DNA of 64,000 nucleotides from Thiothrix eikelboomii (GCF_900167255.1 NZ_FUYB01000001.1:151632-215631), one strand, 5' to 3'; shown: positions 23,992 to 34,824, numbered from the stretch's first letter. Made by a program: numbers and translations. The notes: generated by a model not told the origin, from the letters alone.

Positions 23992-25661
23992 TGCTGACTT
24001 ATATCCATATCCGTGATTTTGCCATCATTACTGATTTAGCCTTAGAATTGCAGGCCGGCATGACCGCTTTAACCGGAGAAACCGGAGCAGGTAAATCCAT
24101 TCTCTTAGACGCCATTGGCTTAGTGCTAGGCGATAAAACGGATGCGAGTAGTGTTCGGCATGGAGCAGAAAAAGCCGAAGTGACGCTGAGTGTGGAAATT
24201 AGCCATACGCCACAGGCTCAGCAATGGCTAGCTGAACAAGACCTACTCACGGAGGATGACACCTGTATTTTAAGACGTGTCGTCACCCATACAGGCAAAT
24301 CCCGCGCATGGATTAATGGCTCACCAACCACCTTGACAGCCTTACGGGAATTAGGCGAACAATTAGTAGATATTCATGGTCAGCACGAACACCAGTCGTT
24401 AATGAAACGAGAGATGCAACGCAATCTGGTCGATGCGTATGCAGGTCATGAGGCTTTATTAAAACAAACCCAAGAGGCCTATAAACAGTGGAAAACACTG
24501 CATGAGCGCTACCACACTTTAAGTAGTCAAAGCTCACATTTCCAAGAGCGCTTAGACCTACTCAATTTCCAAATCCAAGAATTAAGTGACTTGGCCTTAG
24601 CCACCGATGAAATCACTCAATTGGATGAAGAACTCAACCGCCTAGGTCATGCTGAGCAATTGCAAGCCACGGCTACACAGGGCTATTTGCAATTATATGA
24701 AACTGAGGGTGCTGTCTATTCTGTGCTCAGTCAACTGAGTCAAGAACTGACCCGCCAAGTGCGCGTCGATGAAGCTTTAGTGGCATCACTGGAATTAGTC
24801 AGTAGTGCACAAATTCAGGTACAAGAAGCGGCTTGGCTATTACGTGACTATGCGCAAGCCGTGGATCTTGATCCTGCTCGCTTAAGTACGGTTGAAGCGC
24901 GGATTGCTGAGATCCGCAATATGGCACGTAAATATCGTTTAGAAGCTGAACGCCTTCCAGAGCATCTAACCCGTTTACAAGCCGAACTCAGCAGCTTAGC
25001 CAGTGATGATTATGATTTAGACACCTTAAAGTCTAAATTGGATGCAGCTCAACAAACTTATCAAGCGGCCGCACAAACCCTAACTAAGTCGCGTATGCAA
25101 GCGGCTGATCAATTATCGAGTGGTGTCAGTGCTGCGATGCAAGGCCTCGGCATGCAAGGAGGGCAGTTTCATATTCAGCTCAACTGCCTTGAAGATAAAC
25201 ATCCACAACCCCAAGGGATGGACCAACTTGAATTTTTAGTCAGTGCCAACCCCGGCCAACCCCTCAAGGCTTTAACTAAAGTGGCCTCGGGTGGTGAGCT
25301 ATCGCGGATTAGCCTAGCTATTCAAATGATGGCCGCCCAAAAAATGATTTTACCTGCGTTGATCTTTGATGAGGTCGATACTGGTATTGGTGGCAGTATT
25401 GCAGAAGTCGTCGGTACACAGCTGCGTAGCTTAGGTACAAATCGTCAGGTCTTATGTGTCACTCATTTGCCTCAAGTCGCCTCTCAGGCACATCATCATT
25501 ACAAGGTGACTAAACTAAAAACCTCGGATAGCACCCAAACTGGGATTATCCATCTCGATCACCGTGCACGGGTCGAGGAACTTGCCCGCATGATCGGCGG
25601 CACTGAAATCACGCTGGCTACTCGAGCTTTAGCAGCTGAAATGCTTGAGCGCACCGAATAA
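23991..25661 (+). CDS. recN: DNA repair protein RecN
   Basis: A 556-residue SMC-like ATPase for double-strand-break repair. Walker A GETGAGKS is at 29-36, a long coiled-coil arm occupies the middle (about 160-380), the ABC signature SGGELSRISLA is in the C-terminal third and Walker B lies in PALIFDEVDTGIGG. Length is normal. It is translationally coupled to nadK. No LexA box was searched exhaustively; none was obvious in front of nadK. Confidence 0.97.
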   Translation: MLTYIHIRDFAIITDLALELQAGMTALTGETGAGKSILLDAIGLVLGDKTDASSVRHGAEKAEVTLSVEISHTPQAQQWLAEQDLLTEDDTCILRRVVTHTGKSRAWINGSPTTLTALRELGEQLVDIHGQHEHQSLMKREMQRNLVDAYAGHEALLKQTQEAYKQWKTLHERYHTLSSQSSHFQERLDLLNFQIQELSDLALATDEITQLDEELNRLGHAEQLQATATQGYLQLYETEGAVYSVLSQLSQELTRQVRVDEALVASLELVSSAQIQVQEAAWLLRDYAQAVDLDPARLSTVEARIAEIRNMARKYRLEAERLPEHLTRLQAELSSLASDDYDLDTLKSKLDAAQQTYQAAAQTLTKSRMQAADQLSSGVSAAMQGLGMQGGQFHIQLNCLEDKHPQPQGMDQLEFLVSANPGQPLKALTKVASGGELSRISLAIQMMAAQKMILPALIFDEVDTGIGGSIAEVVGTQLRSLGTNRQVLCVTHLPQVASQAHHHYKVTKLKTSDSTQTGIIHLDHRARVEELARMIGGTEITLATRALAAEMLERTE

Positions 25662-25987
25662 ATTTCTAAAAAATCACCGCGATCTTCAAAGACTACCGTT
25701 TATCAGAGACTTGCCACTTTTCACGGCTGAACTCAGCGAGAGTCTCGCCTTGCCTACTATACTGTATTTAAAGGTTAACTTGGTATTGATGCTCCACCAC
25801 CAAGTAGATTTTTACCTATTAACCAAGAACAACCTTGATAGAAACTTAATATAGTTTCCGTATAGAACTCTCCCCAAAAAAGAGAGACTAATTAAGAAGC
25901 GTTAATTTTATGGAAAAAATAACGCTCTGCTCGGCGATAAATTTAATTTAGCCGCCTTGTACTTGATACTTATCAAGGAGGATTTCT
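25662..25987. other. Intergenic stretch, no gene seen
   Basis: A 326-base AT-rich stretch between recN and a small secreted protein gene. A weak hairpin (CTCTC/GAGAG around an A-rich loop, about 25870-25889) may end the recN transcript, and a good AAGGAGG site precedes the next gene. A 60-codon frame after recN has no start signal or coding character. Confidence 0.5.
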
Positions 25988-26341
25988 GTGAAAAAAACCT
26001 TCCATAGTTTAACCGTAGCTGCTCTATTATTAGGCGCTACAGGCGTTTGCAACGCCGCGTGGGCGGATAGTCGATCCGCTGAAGTACGGTTAGTTGCAAC
26101 CATTAACAATAGCCCTGCCTTTCAACCGATCATATGGAAAGTGTTTCGGGTGGATGGTGAAGGCAAACCCGTGCATGTTGAAGGCCAACCTTATGAATCT
26201 ACGCGCCATGTGTTTACCATTAGCTCATTAAAGCCGGGTCGTTATACGGCTATTGCTAAGCGTAATGGTCAATCTGAGCGTAGACGTGACTTCTATGTGA
26301 TGGCTGATACCACGAATAAAATTAGTATCCCTGTTGATTAA
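25988..26341 (+). CDS. Small secreted protein, unknown function
   Basis: A 117-residue protein with a cleavable signal peptide (about 1-26, ending NAAWA) and a short beta-sandwich-like mature domain. Its pattern, KVFRVDGEGKPV, then SSLKPGRYTAIAKRNGQ, resembles carboxypeptidase-regulatory or vWA-associated repeat folds. It is probably periplasmic. The GTG start has a strong AAGGAGG site. I cannot assign a function. Confidence 0.65.
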   Translation: MKKTFHSLTVAALLLGATGVCNAAWADSRSAEVRLVATINNSPAFQPIIWKVFRVDGEGKPVHVEGQPYESTRHVFTISSLKPGRYTAIAKRNGQSERRRDFYVMADTTNKISIPVD

Positions 26342-26373
26342 GCTTTATACAAATGCTCTCCTCCATCTCAAAC

Positions 26374-26397
26374 CTGCCTCACCTTCGGGCGAGGCAG
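26374..26397. terminator. Hairpin with UUCG loop
   Basis: CTGCCTC and GAGGCAG form the stem with a TTCG tetraloop at the tip. There is no T-run, so it may act as a weak terminator or a transcript-stabilising 3' end for the preceding gene. Confidence 0.5.
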
Positions 26398-26571
26398 AAC
26401 CTATTGCCTTACTGAGTTTAAATTTTTCTTAACCCCGCTTGAACCAAGGCCTTTTCTAGCTTGTCTTTATGTCATAATGGCTGTTAATAAATAACACAAT
26501 AATCTAGCTCAGGGCTAACAAGCTAGACCATTAAAAATTTAAGAATTATAGAAAAATAGGGGATCATTCAA

Positions 26572-27084
26572 ATGGGTTCAACGAGTCAGCATGCTCTTGC
26601 GGTCGGCATTGGTGTTGGCGCTGCTTTAATTAGTTATTATCTTCTACCTAACCTTGATTGGGTCGCCTTAATTTTCATTGGCTTTAGCGGTTTTGTGGGT
26701 GTACATCTACCTAATATCCAACAGCCCTCATCCTCATCTTATTGGATGGTACGCTTAGTGAGTATACTCGCGGCGATTGGTATTCCCTTTATTGTTTATA
26801 TGTATCGTCCAAGTGATTTATTAATCGCATGGCTGGCGACCTATCTTTTATTTCAAGGGGCTTGGTGGATTGTAGATCGCATTTCACTGTACCGTGATTA
26901 TACACATAGCTTGAGCGCGATTATTGGCCTACCTGCTGTGATTACACTGCCTGCTTATATTAGCTTAGATACACTCGCTGTTTTGCCTGTATTCTTAGCC
27001 AGCAGCACGGGTTATATCGTGCAACTATTGACTGAGCAGCGCAAGCGAGTTGGTTTAAAAACCAGAGAATTATTTCCCAAATAG
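26572..27084 (+). CDS. Small membrane protein with YdjM-like features
   Basis: A 170-residue protein with four or five membrane helices. The segment YRDYTHSLSAIIGLP resembles the HRGxTHSL motif of DUF457/YdjM membrane-bound putative metal-dependent hydrolases, but the other conserved histidines are not obvious. A remote or degenerate relative is possible. It stands alone, preceded by a long AT-rich intergenic region (26398-26571). Confidence 0.5.
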   Translation: MGSTSQHALAVGIGVGAALISYYLLPNLDWVALIFIGFSGFVGVHLPNIQQPSSSSYWMVRLVSILAAIGIPFIVYMYRPSDLLIAWLATYLLFQGAWWIVDRISLYRDYTHSLSAIIGLPAVITLPAYISLDTLAVLPVFLASSTGYIVQLLTEQRKRVGLKTRELFPK

Positions 27085-27144
27085 ACTGAGCGAATTAAAC
27101 ATATTAGGTTATTGGGGAGTCAGAAACTCCCCTAGCACAGCGCT

Positions 27145-27513
27145 TTATTCAGGCTGATCTTGCTTAGCAATTTCCTCGTGTACTTTCGCCATATCCACTT
27201 CACGTACTTTGCCAATTACTTCATCTAATTGACTTTCAGATAGCATACCCGGTTGGGCAAATAATACGACCTGCTCACGGAAAATCATCAGTGTAGGAAT
27301 CGAGCGAATTTGGAAATGACTAGACAATTCCTCTTCTTCCTCGGTATTGACTTTAGCGAACACAATATCGGCATGACGCTCTGAAACCTTCTCATAAATT
27401 GGTGCAAATGAGCGACAAGGCCCACACCAAGGTGCCCAGAAATCAATAATTACAATTTCGTTATTGCTGATCAATTCATTGAAATCAGCGGCAGTCACAT
27501 TTTCAGTTGCCAT
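27145..27513 (-). CDS. Thioredoxin
   Basis: A 122-residue cytoplasmic thioredoxin. The active site WCGPC is in the context IDFWAPWCGPCRSFAPI (about 23-39), and the cis-proline is in IRSIPTLMIF. A charged extension of about 15 residues follows the usual fold. It would reduce protein disulfides using thioredoxin reductase. It lies 32 bases after ubiX on the same strand and may be the last gene of the mpl-ubiX unit. Confidence 0.9.
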   Translation of the reverse strand: MATENVTAADFNELISNNEIVIIDFWAPWCGPCRSFAPIYEKVSERHADIVFAKVNTEEEEELSSHFQIRSIPTLMIFREQVVLFAQPGMLSESQLDEVIGKVREVDMAKVHEEIAKQDQPE

Positions 27514-27545
27514 AGCAAGCTCCTTTTCATTAATAACTCTTGATG

Positions 27546-28202
27546 CTAATCGTTGCCTGACAAATGATTTGCCGGAAAAGTATCAGCAAGCTCCTGCGTG
27601 GGTGCTCCCCAACGGGGTTGTACTTGATGCTTTAGATCTAAATGATCTAAAACCCGCGCGACCATGAAATCCACTAAATCATCAATAGACTGCGGGCGAA
27701 AATAAAATCCGGGATTAGCCGGCATAATGACCGCACCCATCCGCGCCAGTTTTAGCATATTTTCTAAATGGATTTCAGAAAATGGTGTTTCTCGCACCAC
27801 TAAAATTAATTTCTTCCGCTCTTTAAGGGTCACATCTGCCGCACGCTCAATTAAATTACGACTACTACCACAAGCAATCGCCGATAAGGTCGCTGTCGTG
27901 CAAGGGCAAACCACGGTCGCATCAGCCACTGCACTGCCACTGGCAATCGGCGCCATCCACTGTTCACGCTCAAACACCGTTAACTGCCCAGCCGATGCTT
28001 GATAAAGATGAGTGAAATAAGCAGCAATTTCCGCTGCACGAGCGGGGACTTTATAATCTGTTTCTGTATTAATCACCAGTAGTGCAGGCCTTGAAAGCAG
28101 CAAATAGACTTTACACTGCAAAGCCAATAGCTGCTCTAATAAGCGTAGCCCGTATTGCGCCCCTGAAGCCCCCGTCATAATTAAGGTGATTGTTTTAGAC
28201 AT
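27546..28202 (-). CDS. ubiX: Flavin prenyltransferase UbiX
   Basis: A 218-residue enzyme that makes prenylated FMN, the cofactor of the UbiD decarboxylase in ubiquinone synthesis. The N-terminal [17 protein letters not shown] motif and the [20 protein letters not shown] and [12 protein letters not shown] motifs are diagnostic. It overlaps the end of mpl by 8 bases, so the two are translationally coupled. No ubiD gene is visible in the window. Confidence 0.95.
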   Translation of the reverse strand: MSKTITLIMTGASGAQYGLRLLEQLLALQCKVYLLLSRPALLVINTETDYKVPARAAEIAAYFTHLYQASAGQLTVFEREQWMAPIASGSAVADATVVCPCTTATLSAIACGSSRNLIERAADVTLKERKKLILVVRETPFSEIHLENMLKLARMGAVIMPANPGFYFRPQSIDDLVDFMVARVLDHLDLKHQVQPRWGAPTQELADTFPANHLSGND

Positions 28203-29553
28203 GCGAATTAGCCAAAGCCGCTAAGACTTTATCGTGAACGCCCTCAAAGCCACCATTACTCATAATGAGTATATGATCATCAGCTTGAGCCGCCGCCGCA
28301 ACTTGCTTAGCTAACTCATCAATATCTTGCTGGAGTTGTCCCTTAGAACCTAAATCGTCTAGCACTGTCTGCAAATCCCAATTCAAACCCGCCGGTTGAT
28401 ACAGCCATACTTGATCAGCATCGCTTAAAGAGTCAGCTAATTGCTCTTTATGTGTACCCAGCCGCATGGTATTAGAGCGTGGTTCTAACACAGCTAAAAT
28501 GCGCCCTTGCCCGAGTTTAGCCCTTAACCCCGCCAAGGTAGTCGCAATCGCTGTTGGATGATGTGCAAAATCATCATAAACCGAGACTCCACGGACTTGA
28601 CCCCTTAACTGCATCCGCCGCTTTACACCTTTGAATTCAGGTAAAGCGGCGATGCCATGTTCGATGGGTACACCCACATGGCGAGCAGCGGCTAAAGCGG
28701 CTAAGGCATTATGGACATTATGCAAGCCCAACAAGTTCCAACTAACTGTGCCAACCGTTTGACCTTGGTAAATAACTTTAAATTGACTACCATCCGCTGC
28801 CATTAACTCTGCCTGCCAATCCCCCACCACAAACTGCTCGATGGCTGTCCAACATCCCAGCTCCAAACTAGCTTTTAGATGCTCATCTGCTCCGTTACTA
28901 ATCACCAAGCCTTTGCTCGGTATCATTCTTACTAAATGATGAAATTGAGTTTTAATCGCTTGTATATTGGGGAAAATATCAGCGTGATCATATTCAAGAT
29001 TATTCAGAATCGCAGTACGCGGATGATAATGAACAAACTTAGAGCGCTTATCAAAAAAAGCCGTGTCATACTCATCAGCCTCCACGACGAAAAAGGGAGA
29101 CTCACCTAAGCGTGCCGAAATACCAAAGTTTTCTGGCACTCCGCCAATTAAGAAGCCGGGTTTTAAACCTGCATACTCTAAAATCCAGGCCAGCAGACTC
29201 GCTGTCGTGGTTTTACCGTGTGTACCGGCTACCGCTAATACCCAGCGCTCACGTAAAATATTTTCATACAGCCATTGTGGACCCGATATATAAGCTAAGT
29301 TCTGATCTAAAACCTCTTCAATCACAGGCATACCACGTCGCATGAAATTCCCGATAACGATGCTATCAGCATCCGTAGGGAGCTGTGTTGGATCATAGCC
29401 ATCGACAATGTGAATACCTTGATCTGCAAGCATCGTACTCATCGGTGGATAGACCTTACTATCGGCACCCGTCACTTCAATCCCACTAGCACGCGCTAAT
29501 ACAGCAATACCCCCCATAAAGGTACCGCAAATACCTAAAATATGAATCTTCAT
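28195..29553 (-). CDS. mpl: UDP-N-acetylmuramate:tripeptide ligase Mpl
   Basis: A 452-residue Mur-ligase-family enzyme that recycles the cell-wall tripeptide by joining it to UDP-MurNAc. It shows the ATP-binding motif [11 protein letters not shown] (about 115), the Mur ligase [10 protein letters not shown] motif and the C-terminal domain with [10 protein letters not shown]. The start [15 protein letters not shown] matches Mpl rather than MurC, which is present separately at 57.2 kb. It lies 13 bases after the GGDEF/EAL gene and overlaps ubiX. Confidence 0.94.
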   Translation of the reverse strand: MKIHILGICGTFMGGIAVLARASGIEVTGADSKVYPPMSTMLADQGIHIVDGYDPTQLPTDADSIVIGNFMRRGMPVIEEVLDQNLAYISGPQWLYENILRERWVLAVAGTHGKTTTASLLAWILEYAGLKPGFLIGGVPENFGISARLGESPFFVVEADEYDTAFFDKRSKFVHYHPRTAILNNLEYDHADIFPNIQAIKTQFHHLVRMIPSKGLVISNGADEHLKASLELGCWTAIEQFVVGDWQAELMAADGSQFKVIYQGQTVGTVSWNLLGLHNVHNALAALAAARHVGVPIEHGIAALPEFKGVKRRMQLRGQVRGVSVYDDFAHHPTAIATTLAGLRAKLGQGRILAVLEPRSNTMRLGTHKEQLADSLSDADQVWLYQPAGLNWDLQTVLDDLGSKGQLQQDIDELAKQVAAAAQADDHILIMSNGGFEGVHDKVLAALANSHV

Positions 29554-29566
29554 TCAGCCCTTGTCC

Positions 29567-31420
29567 TTAAGTTTTATTAGCCGATGCGGGTAGGCCGACT
29601 TGAAGATGTGTTGCAATCACATCCGGTAAAGGAATAGGCCGCGCAATCCCATAGCCTTGCCCAAACTCAATCCCAATCTCCCGCAAAATACGAATAATTT
29701 GTTCATTTTCAACATATTCAGCAATCGTTTTTACTGACATTAACTGCCCTACTTGATGCACTGATTGTACCATTGCGCGGCCTACATCATCGGTTGCAAT
29801 ATCTTTAACAAAGCTACCATCAATTTTTAAATAATTGACTGGTAACTGTTTCAGGTAAGCAAATGAGCTAACCCCTGTACCAAAATCATCCAGTGAAAAG
29901 CTACAACCTTGTAGTTTGAGAGTATCAATGAATTTGTGAGCTAAGGCTAGATTACTAATCGCTACACGCTCAGTGATTTCAAAGCAGAGCATGGTGGGCG
30001 GTACACCCGACCACTTCAGCACATCTAACACATATTTTAAGAAAGTTGGATCATCAAGGCTTTGCCCTGATAGATTAATCGCAAAAATGGGCAAAGGATC
30101 GCATTTAGCGACCCGTCTAATATGAGTGAGTAACTCTTTAACAACCCACCGGTCTAGCTTGGGCATCATCGAATAATATTCTGCCACCGGTATGAATTCG
30201 TCGGGTGAGATGGTTTTACCCTCTACATCGAAGAGCCTCAGTAAAATCTCATAATGATGAAAGGGCTTCAAAAAAGCTCTAGGCTCTAAGGGTTGAATCG
30301 GTTGCGCATATAAACGGAATTCACCACTTTCAAAGGCTTTGCGTAAACGTCCAATCCACATCAGCTGCCCACGATGCTTGTTGATTTCCACATCATCGGG
30401 ACGATATAAATGCAAGCGATTGCCCCCCTTGGCTTTAGCCACCCGACAGGCCGCATCCGCCAAGGAAAAAACACGACTTGGTGTGCCGGATTGCTTATGA
30501 ATCGGCACAAACCCTAAGCTTGCGGTAATTTTATGGGGTTGCCCATCCCAGACGAAATTATAATGCATCACGGTATTACGAATACCTTCTGCTTTACGCA
30601 AAGCCTCGATAGGCTCCGCTTCACGAATTAAAACGCCAAATTCATCCCCGCCAATACGCGCTAGAATGTCGCGGCGCTTATCAATCGCATTCTTTAATAA
30701 TTCAGAAATCCGCTCAATAAAAGCATCACCCGCACTATGCCCTAAGGTATCATTCACGATCTTAAATTGGTCAAGTGCCACATGGCAGAACGAGTGCTTC
30801 ACCCCTTGCTGTCGGGCTTCATCCAAGGCAACCTTAAGTTTAATTTCAAAACTTTTACGATTCAGCAATTTGGTTTGGGGATCATTCATCTGCACATAAT
30901 TTAGATGTGCTTGTAAAGCTTTTAACTCTGACTGATCTTTGAATAGCAGCAGCACATGGCCATCCTCTTCTCCATTTAAGGAAAAGGGTTTGACCAAATA
31001 AGTGATTTCAACATCCTGTAAACCTTGGCAATTGAATAAGCACTCACGAAATAGCGGTTCGCGAGTCATTTGCTGGCGCTCCATCCAAGCAAGCGGCGTA
31101 TGTTTAGCAGGATCTTTTAATTGGAAAACCTCAGTATGATATTTACCTCGCGTGCTGCGTGCACGTTGGCGCAATAACCGCTCTGCAGCAGGATTAATTA
31201 AAATGATGAAGCCATGCTTATTCGTAAGCACAGCAGCTTCTTCTACATCCATTAATGCTGCAATCAAGACATTTTCTTGATCCACATAGGCTCTTTTCGG
31301 CCGATTCTTTTGGCGCAGAAAATATACAAAACCTGCACCAACTGACCCTAATAATGAGACAGCTATTGATAGATACCAAAGAGACTGAGTCCATATGGAT
31401 GGAATCCCAGTGTCAATCAC
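29567..31420 (-). CDS. PAS-GGDEF-EAL cyclic-di-GMP protein
   Basis: A 617-residue inner-membrane protein with one helix (about 12-35), a PAS-like sensor (about 48-160), a GGDEF cyclase domain with an exact GGDEF at 257-261 and an EAL phosphodiesterase domain. The inhibitory I-site has Lys instead of Arg (KRRD). In the EAL domain the signature reads EILLR (391-395). The other metal and catalytic positions are present: the Asn in FAINLSGQSL, CFEITER, LDDFGTG, LKIDGSF and QGYG. Both activities could therefore be functional. It is upstream of mpl and may be co-transcribed with it. Confidence 0.9.
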   Translation of the reverse strand: MIDTGIPSIWTQSLWYLSIAVSLLGSVGAGFVYFLRQKNRPKRAYVDQENVLIAALMDVEEAAVLTNKHGFIILINPAAERLLRQRARSTRGKYHTEVFQLKDPAKHTPLAWMERQQMTREPLFRECLFNCQGLQDVEITYLVKPFSLNGEEDGHVLLLFKDQSELKALQAHLNYVQMNDPQTKLLNRKSFEIKLKVALDEARQQGVKHSFCHVALDQFKIVNDTLGHSAGDAFIERISELLKNAIDKRRDILARIGGDEFGVLIREAEPIEALRKAEGIRNTVMHYNFVWDGQPHKITASLGFVPIHKQSGTPSRVFSLADAACRVAKAKGGNRLHLYRPDDVEINKHRGQLMWIGRLRKAFESGEFRLYAQPIQPLEPRAFLKPFHHYEILLRLFDVEGKTISPDEFIPVAEYYSMMPKLDRWVVKELLTHIRRVAKCDPLPIFAINLSGQSLDDPTFLKYVLDVLKWSGVPPTMLCFEITERVAISNLALAHKFIDTLKLQGCSFSLDDFGTGVSSFAYLKQLPVNYLKIDGSFVKDIATDDVGRAMVQSVHQVGQLMSVKTIAEYVENEQIIRILREIGIEFGQGYGIARPIPLPDVIATHLQVGLPASANKT

Positions 31421-31568
31421 TTAACTATACCCCATTTGATATAAATTATTTTTCTAATAGGCGTATCATAAAGAGCAGTCTATGAACTGTATAGGCTGAC
31501 CAGATAGGCGCGGTAATCTCAGACCCTAACGCGAATTACCTCGGTCATTTCAATGGAAAACAAACGAA

Positions 31569-31602
31569 AAAAGCACTATAACAGTGCAGCTATAGTGCTT
31601 TT
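31569..31602. terminator. Bidirectional terminator after rplS
   Basis: AAAAGCACTATA and TATAGTGCTTTT form a 12-bp stem with a 10-base loop. It ends the rpsP-rimM-trmD-rplS operon 27 bases past rplS. Confidence 0.9.
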
Positions 31603-31628
31603 AGGCTGTTGGTTTTAAGCTGAGCCGC

Positions 31629-31973
31629 TTAAACTTTTTCTTTAATACGAGCTGCTTTACCGGTCAAACCACGCAGATAATATAATTTAGCTCGACGTAC
31701 ATCCCCACGGCGCTTCAACTCAATGCTTGCGATACTATTGCTATAAGTCTGGAATACACGCTCTACACCTTCACCATAAGACATCTTGCGCACGGTAAAG
31801 GCTGAATGTAAGCCACGATTACGCTTAGCAATCACGACCCCTTCATAGGCTTGCAAACGCTCTTTGTCGCCTTCTTTTACACGAACTTGAACGACAACAG
31901 TATCACCCGGAGCGAAATTAGGAATGTCCTTATTCATTTGCTCTTGTTCTAACTGACGAATAATCATACTCAT
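31629..31973 (-). CDS. rplS: 50S ribosomal protein L19
   Basis: A 114-residue protein of the large subunit at the 30S/50S interface. The sequence matches the family throughout ([10 protein letters not shown], then [20 protein letters not shown], and [13 protein letters not shown]). It is the last gene of the operon; its ATG overlaps the trmD stop (ATGA). Confidence 0.98.
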   Translation of the reverse strand: MSMIIRQLEQEQMNKDIPNFAPGDTVVVQVRVKEGDKERLQAYEGVVIAKRNRGLHSAFTVRKMSYGEGVERVFQTYSNSIASIELKRRGDVRRAKLYYLRGLTGKAARIKEKV

Positions 31974-32722
31974 GAGATAACCTCTGAAGAAATCTTGTAT
32001 TCCTGTCTAAATTCATTCAGCAGTGCTTGTTCTGCTGCACTTAAATCTTTCTTTGCTAGCAAATCGGGGCGTTTTAACCAAGTCGCACCTAACATTTGCT
32101 TCTTACGCCAACGAGCAATCGCGGCATGGTTACCACTTTTAAGGATAGCGGGAACCTCTAAACCTGCAATCGACTCAGGGCGGGTATAATGTGGACAATC
32201 TAACAAACCTTCTGCGAATGAATCTTGCTCAGCAGAGTCTTCATGCCCGAGTACCCCAGGTAATAAACGGGTGATGCTGTCAATTAACACCATCGCTGCC
32301 AGTTCACCACCACTCAGTACATAGTCACCGATAGAACATTCTTCATCTACTTCAAGCTGAATAATGCGCTCATCAATGCCTTCATAACGTCCACACAATA
32401 AAATTAATGCAGACTCTTGTGCAAAGTTTTGCACTTTAGCTTGTGTTAATGGCGAACCTTGTGGGCTTAAATAAATCAGCCGACCTAGATTGCTCTGCCG
32501 TACATCACGAATAGTTCGCAATAAACAGTCAGATTTCATCACCATACCCGGACCACCACCATAAGGGCGATCATCAACGGTACGATGAACATCTGTTGTA
32601 TAATCACGCGGATTATAACAAGCAAGGCTAACAGCTTGCTGCTCCACAGCACGACGTATAATGCCATGTTGTGCCACCGCCTGTACCAACTCGGGAAACA
32701 AAGTCAGTACTGCAAACTGCAT
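31970..32722 (-). CDS. trmD: tRNA (guanine-N1)-methyltransferase TrmD
   Basis: A 250-residue SPOUT methyltransferase that modifies G37 of tRNAs. The start [15 protein letters not shown] was chosen by comparison with the family; an earlier in-frame ATG at 32758 would lie inside rimM. The trefoil-knot motifs are visible: [24 protein letters not shown] and [17 protein letters not shown]. Third gene of the operon, overlapping rplS by 4 bases. Confidence 0.97.
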   Translation of the reverse strand: MQFAVLTLFPELVQAVAQHGIIRRAVEQQAVSLACYNPRDYTTDVHRTVDDRPYGGGPGMVMKSDCLLRTIRDVRQSNLGRLIYLSPQGSPLTQAKVQNFAQESALILLCGRYEGIDERIIQLEVDEECSIGDYVLSGGELAAMVLIDSITRLLPGVLGHEDSAEQDSFAEGLLDCPHYTRPESIAGLEVPAILKSGNHAAIARWRKKQMLGATWLKRPDLLAKKDLSAAEQALLNEFRQEYKISSEVIS

Positions 32723-32729
32723 CTTAAGC

Positions 32730-33248
32730 TCAAAAATCAGGATCCCAATCGACTTCAATCAAACCCGTGGTTAAATCAACCCGCTGAATGACGGTATCCA
32801 TAACCCAAGGCAACCAATGCTCACCCGTGGTGTGCTTCACCACTAAAACGTCGTTAGCACCAGTCTCCACTAAGTGATCAACTTTACCTAAAACGACACC
32901 AGCGATGGTGACTACTGTCAAACCCTCAAGATCTGACCAATAATACTCACCGGCATCTAAACTGGGTAACTGACTACGTTGCACCGCAATGTCTGTACCC
33001 GTGAGTTTTAGCGCTAGGTCACGGTCTTGTACATGCTCAAATTGAGCCACTAAACCTTTGGCTTGTGCTTGATAGCTCACTAGTTTAACCACTTGCCATT
33101 CTTTATTAACACTCAAATACAAAGGCTGGTAATTAAAAATATCTGCCATCTTTGCCGTGTAAGAATGGATTTTCACCCAACCTTTAACCCCAAAAGCACC
33201 CGTAACTTTACCGAGTACAATCATAGAATCTGGCTGAGTTTGCATCAA
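32730..33248 (-). CDS. rimM: Ribosome maturation factor RimM
   Basis: A 172-residue protein assisting 30S assembly through binding S19. The N-terminal [20 protein letters not shown] and the PRC-barrel region [14 protein letters not shown], then [16 protein letters not shown], are typical. It lies 10 bases after rpsP. The MM start leaves a one-codon ambiguity. Confidence 0.96.
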   Translation of the reverse strand: MMQTQPDSMIVLGKVTGAFGVKGWVKIHSYTAKMADIFNYQPLYLSVNKEWQVVKLVSYQAQAKGLVAQFEHVQDRDLALKLTGTDIAVQRSQLPSLDAGEYYWSDLEGLTVVTIAGVVLGKVDHLVETGANDVLVVKHTTGEHWLPWVMDTVIQRVDLTTGLIEVDWDPDF

Positions 33249-33258
33249 ACTAACCTAA

Positions 33259-33510
33259 TTAAGCCGCTGCCTTAGCTGACTCGCTCAATAATTTTGCAAC
33301 ACGGTCACTAGGCTGAGCACCTTTAGATAACCAATATTGCACACGCTCTTGCTCAAGGTGTAAACGGATTTCTTGACCACGAGCAACTGGGTTAAAAAAG
33401 CCGACACGCTCAATATAACCACTGTCACGCGGTTTGCGCTTGTCAGTGACTACGATGCTATAGAATGGATTCTTTTTAGAACCACCACGAGCCAGACGAA
33501 TATTGACCAT
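33259..33510 (-). CDS. rpsP: 30S ribosomal protein S16
   Basis: An 83-residue protein starting [20 protein letters not shown], a standard S16 of normal length. First gene of the rpsP-rimM-trmD-rplS operon; the upstream 166 bases must hold its promoter. Confidence 0.98.
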   Translation of the reverse strand: MVNIRLARGGSKKNPFYSIVVTDKRKPRDSGYIERVGFFNPVARGQEIRLHLEQERVQYWLSKGAQPSDRVAKLLSESAKAAA

Positions 33511-33676
33511 AAATCCAAAACCTTAGTTAAATTCAAATAACCCTTAGCAGCACTCTGCTAAAAGTAAACGCGCAATTGTACGGTTTTTTTAAGAAATGTG
33601 AAGAGGGTATTGACAAATAAACCGTGTACTCAACCCCAAGCTTGCTTGAGGTTGAGCTAAAAAACCATTCATACGG

Positions 33677-34597
33677 TTAATACTGCTGTGCGTAAGCCAG
33701 TTGTGGACGACGTGAACCGGGGAAAAAGCGATAATGCCCAGTAATCGGCATCTTAAAGAGAATATCCTCCATCTTTTCACCCTCGCCAATATTATGCACG
33801 ATCATGAAACGACGCGGATCAGCCGCTGAGCGTTGATCAACTACAATACCAATATGCTCTTGATCTCCGCCCAAACTCCAAGTGACCAAATCACCTGGGC
33901 GATAGTCATTCGGACTCCCCGTCACAGGTAAGCGCTGACCATGACGAGTAAAGAAGACTTTTAAGTTATGCACCCGCCGATGATCAATATTGGTATCAGG
34001 TCCTTGCAGCCCCCACTTTGGAAGGTTCGGGTAAGAATAGAAAGCCCGGGAAATATCTTCGTGAACTAAGCGTTGTAAATCAACACCTAAGCGCCGGTAA
34101 GAGCGAATAACGGTATCAGTACAAACACCAATGTTTTGTGGGACATCACCATTTGGATAACCAATTGGAATATAAGCCCCGTTATAATTGACTCGATAAC
34201 GCAAGCGATCTATCGCTGCTTGGGCAAGGCGTTCAGAATAATCAATGCTTACTACCCGTTGAGAACGCTGTGTTTGCCAAGCGGCCTGAGCGTGTTGTTG
34301 TTGTCGTTGTTGATTAGTCCGTTGAGTTAGCTCCCACTGCTGGTGATACCAACGCTGTTTTTGCTCATACTCTAACTGATGCTTGTCTTTACCACGCTGA
34401 ACATGATTCTTTGTAATAATTTTAATTACTGTTTTTGGTTCATTCGTTGCTAGCTTTTGCGGGCTTGAAGGCTCAACTCCCGTTTCTACGGTATTTGTGG
34501 AGCAACCTGACAAATTAGCCATTACCATCAAAGCACTGGCGTAGGCCACCAAACTAACCTTTCTTTTTAAATCTTTATCAATAAAAGAGCTCGCCAT
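33677..34597 (-). CDS. DUF1287-family lipoprotein (NlpC/P60-like)
   Basis: A 306-residue protein with a lipoprotein signal (MVMANLSGC, lipidated Cys about 32) and a Gln/Arg-rich linker (about 80-113). The C-terminal DUF1287 domain has GYPNGDVPQNIGVCTDTVIR with a conserved Cys (about 159), VHEDISRAF, PDTNIDHRRVHNL and the late His in QEHIGIVVD. The Cys/His pattern is that of papain-like amidases or peptidases. E. coli YijF is a relative; function unsettled. The ATG at 34597 has a GGTGGAG site. Upstream on the same strand lie the four lipoprotein paralogues. Confidence 0.82.
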   Translation of the reverse strand: MASSFIDKDLKRKVSLVAYASALMVMANLSGCSTNTVETGVEPSSPQKLATNEPKTVIKIITKNHVQRGKDKHQLEYEQKQRWYHQQWELTQRTNQQRQQQHAQAAWQTQRSQRVVSIDYSERLAQAAIDRLRYRVNYNGAYIPIGYPNGDVPQNIGVCTDTVIRSYRRLGVDLQRLVHEDISRAFYSYPNLPKWGLQGPDTNIDHRRVHNLKVFFTRHGQRLPVTGSPNDYRPGDLVTWSLGGDQEHIGIVVDQRSAADPRRFMIVHNIGEGEKMEDILFKMPITGHYRFFPGSRRPQLAYAQQY

Positions 34598-34777
34598 AAC
34601 TCCACCCAAAGGAATAAATAGTCTAGAAGAAATGCACCTCCCCAGCCAGTGCGCCTGTAGTTTTATAATAAATACCTAAGAAATACTAGCATCAACTACA
34701 TTAACTTTTTAAGGCTTGGGGCTTAATAAAACAAAACTCTGAAAATTCAATCGCTTAACTTTAAGCTATCTTTAGAA

Positions 34778-34808
34778 GGCATGGCTAGGTAATCAACCTA
34801 ACCATGCC
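34778..34808 (-). terminator. Hairpin after lipoprotein paralogue 1
   Basis: GGCATGG...TAGGT pairs with ACCTA...CCATGCC (one mismatch bulge each side). It lies 17 bases after the stop; the T-run is weak. Confidence 0.55.
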
Positions 34809-34824
34809 CACTCACTAGTACTGA

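Noticed and set aside
25645-25854. Open frame of about 69 codons overlapping the end of recN
   Set aside because: It starts inside recN, lacks a usable start signal and shows no protein-like pattern.
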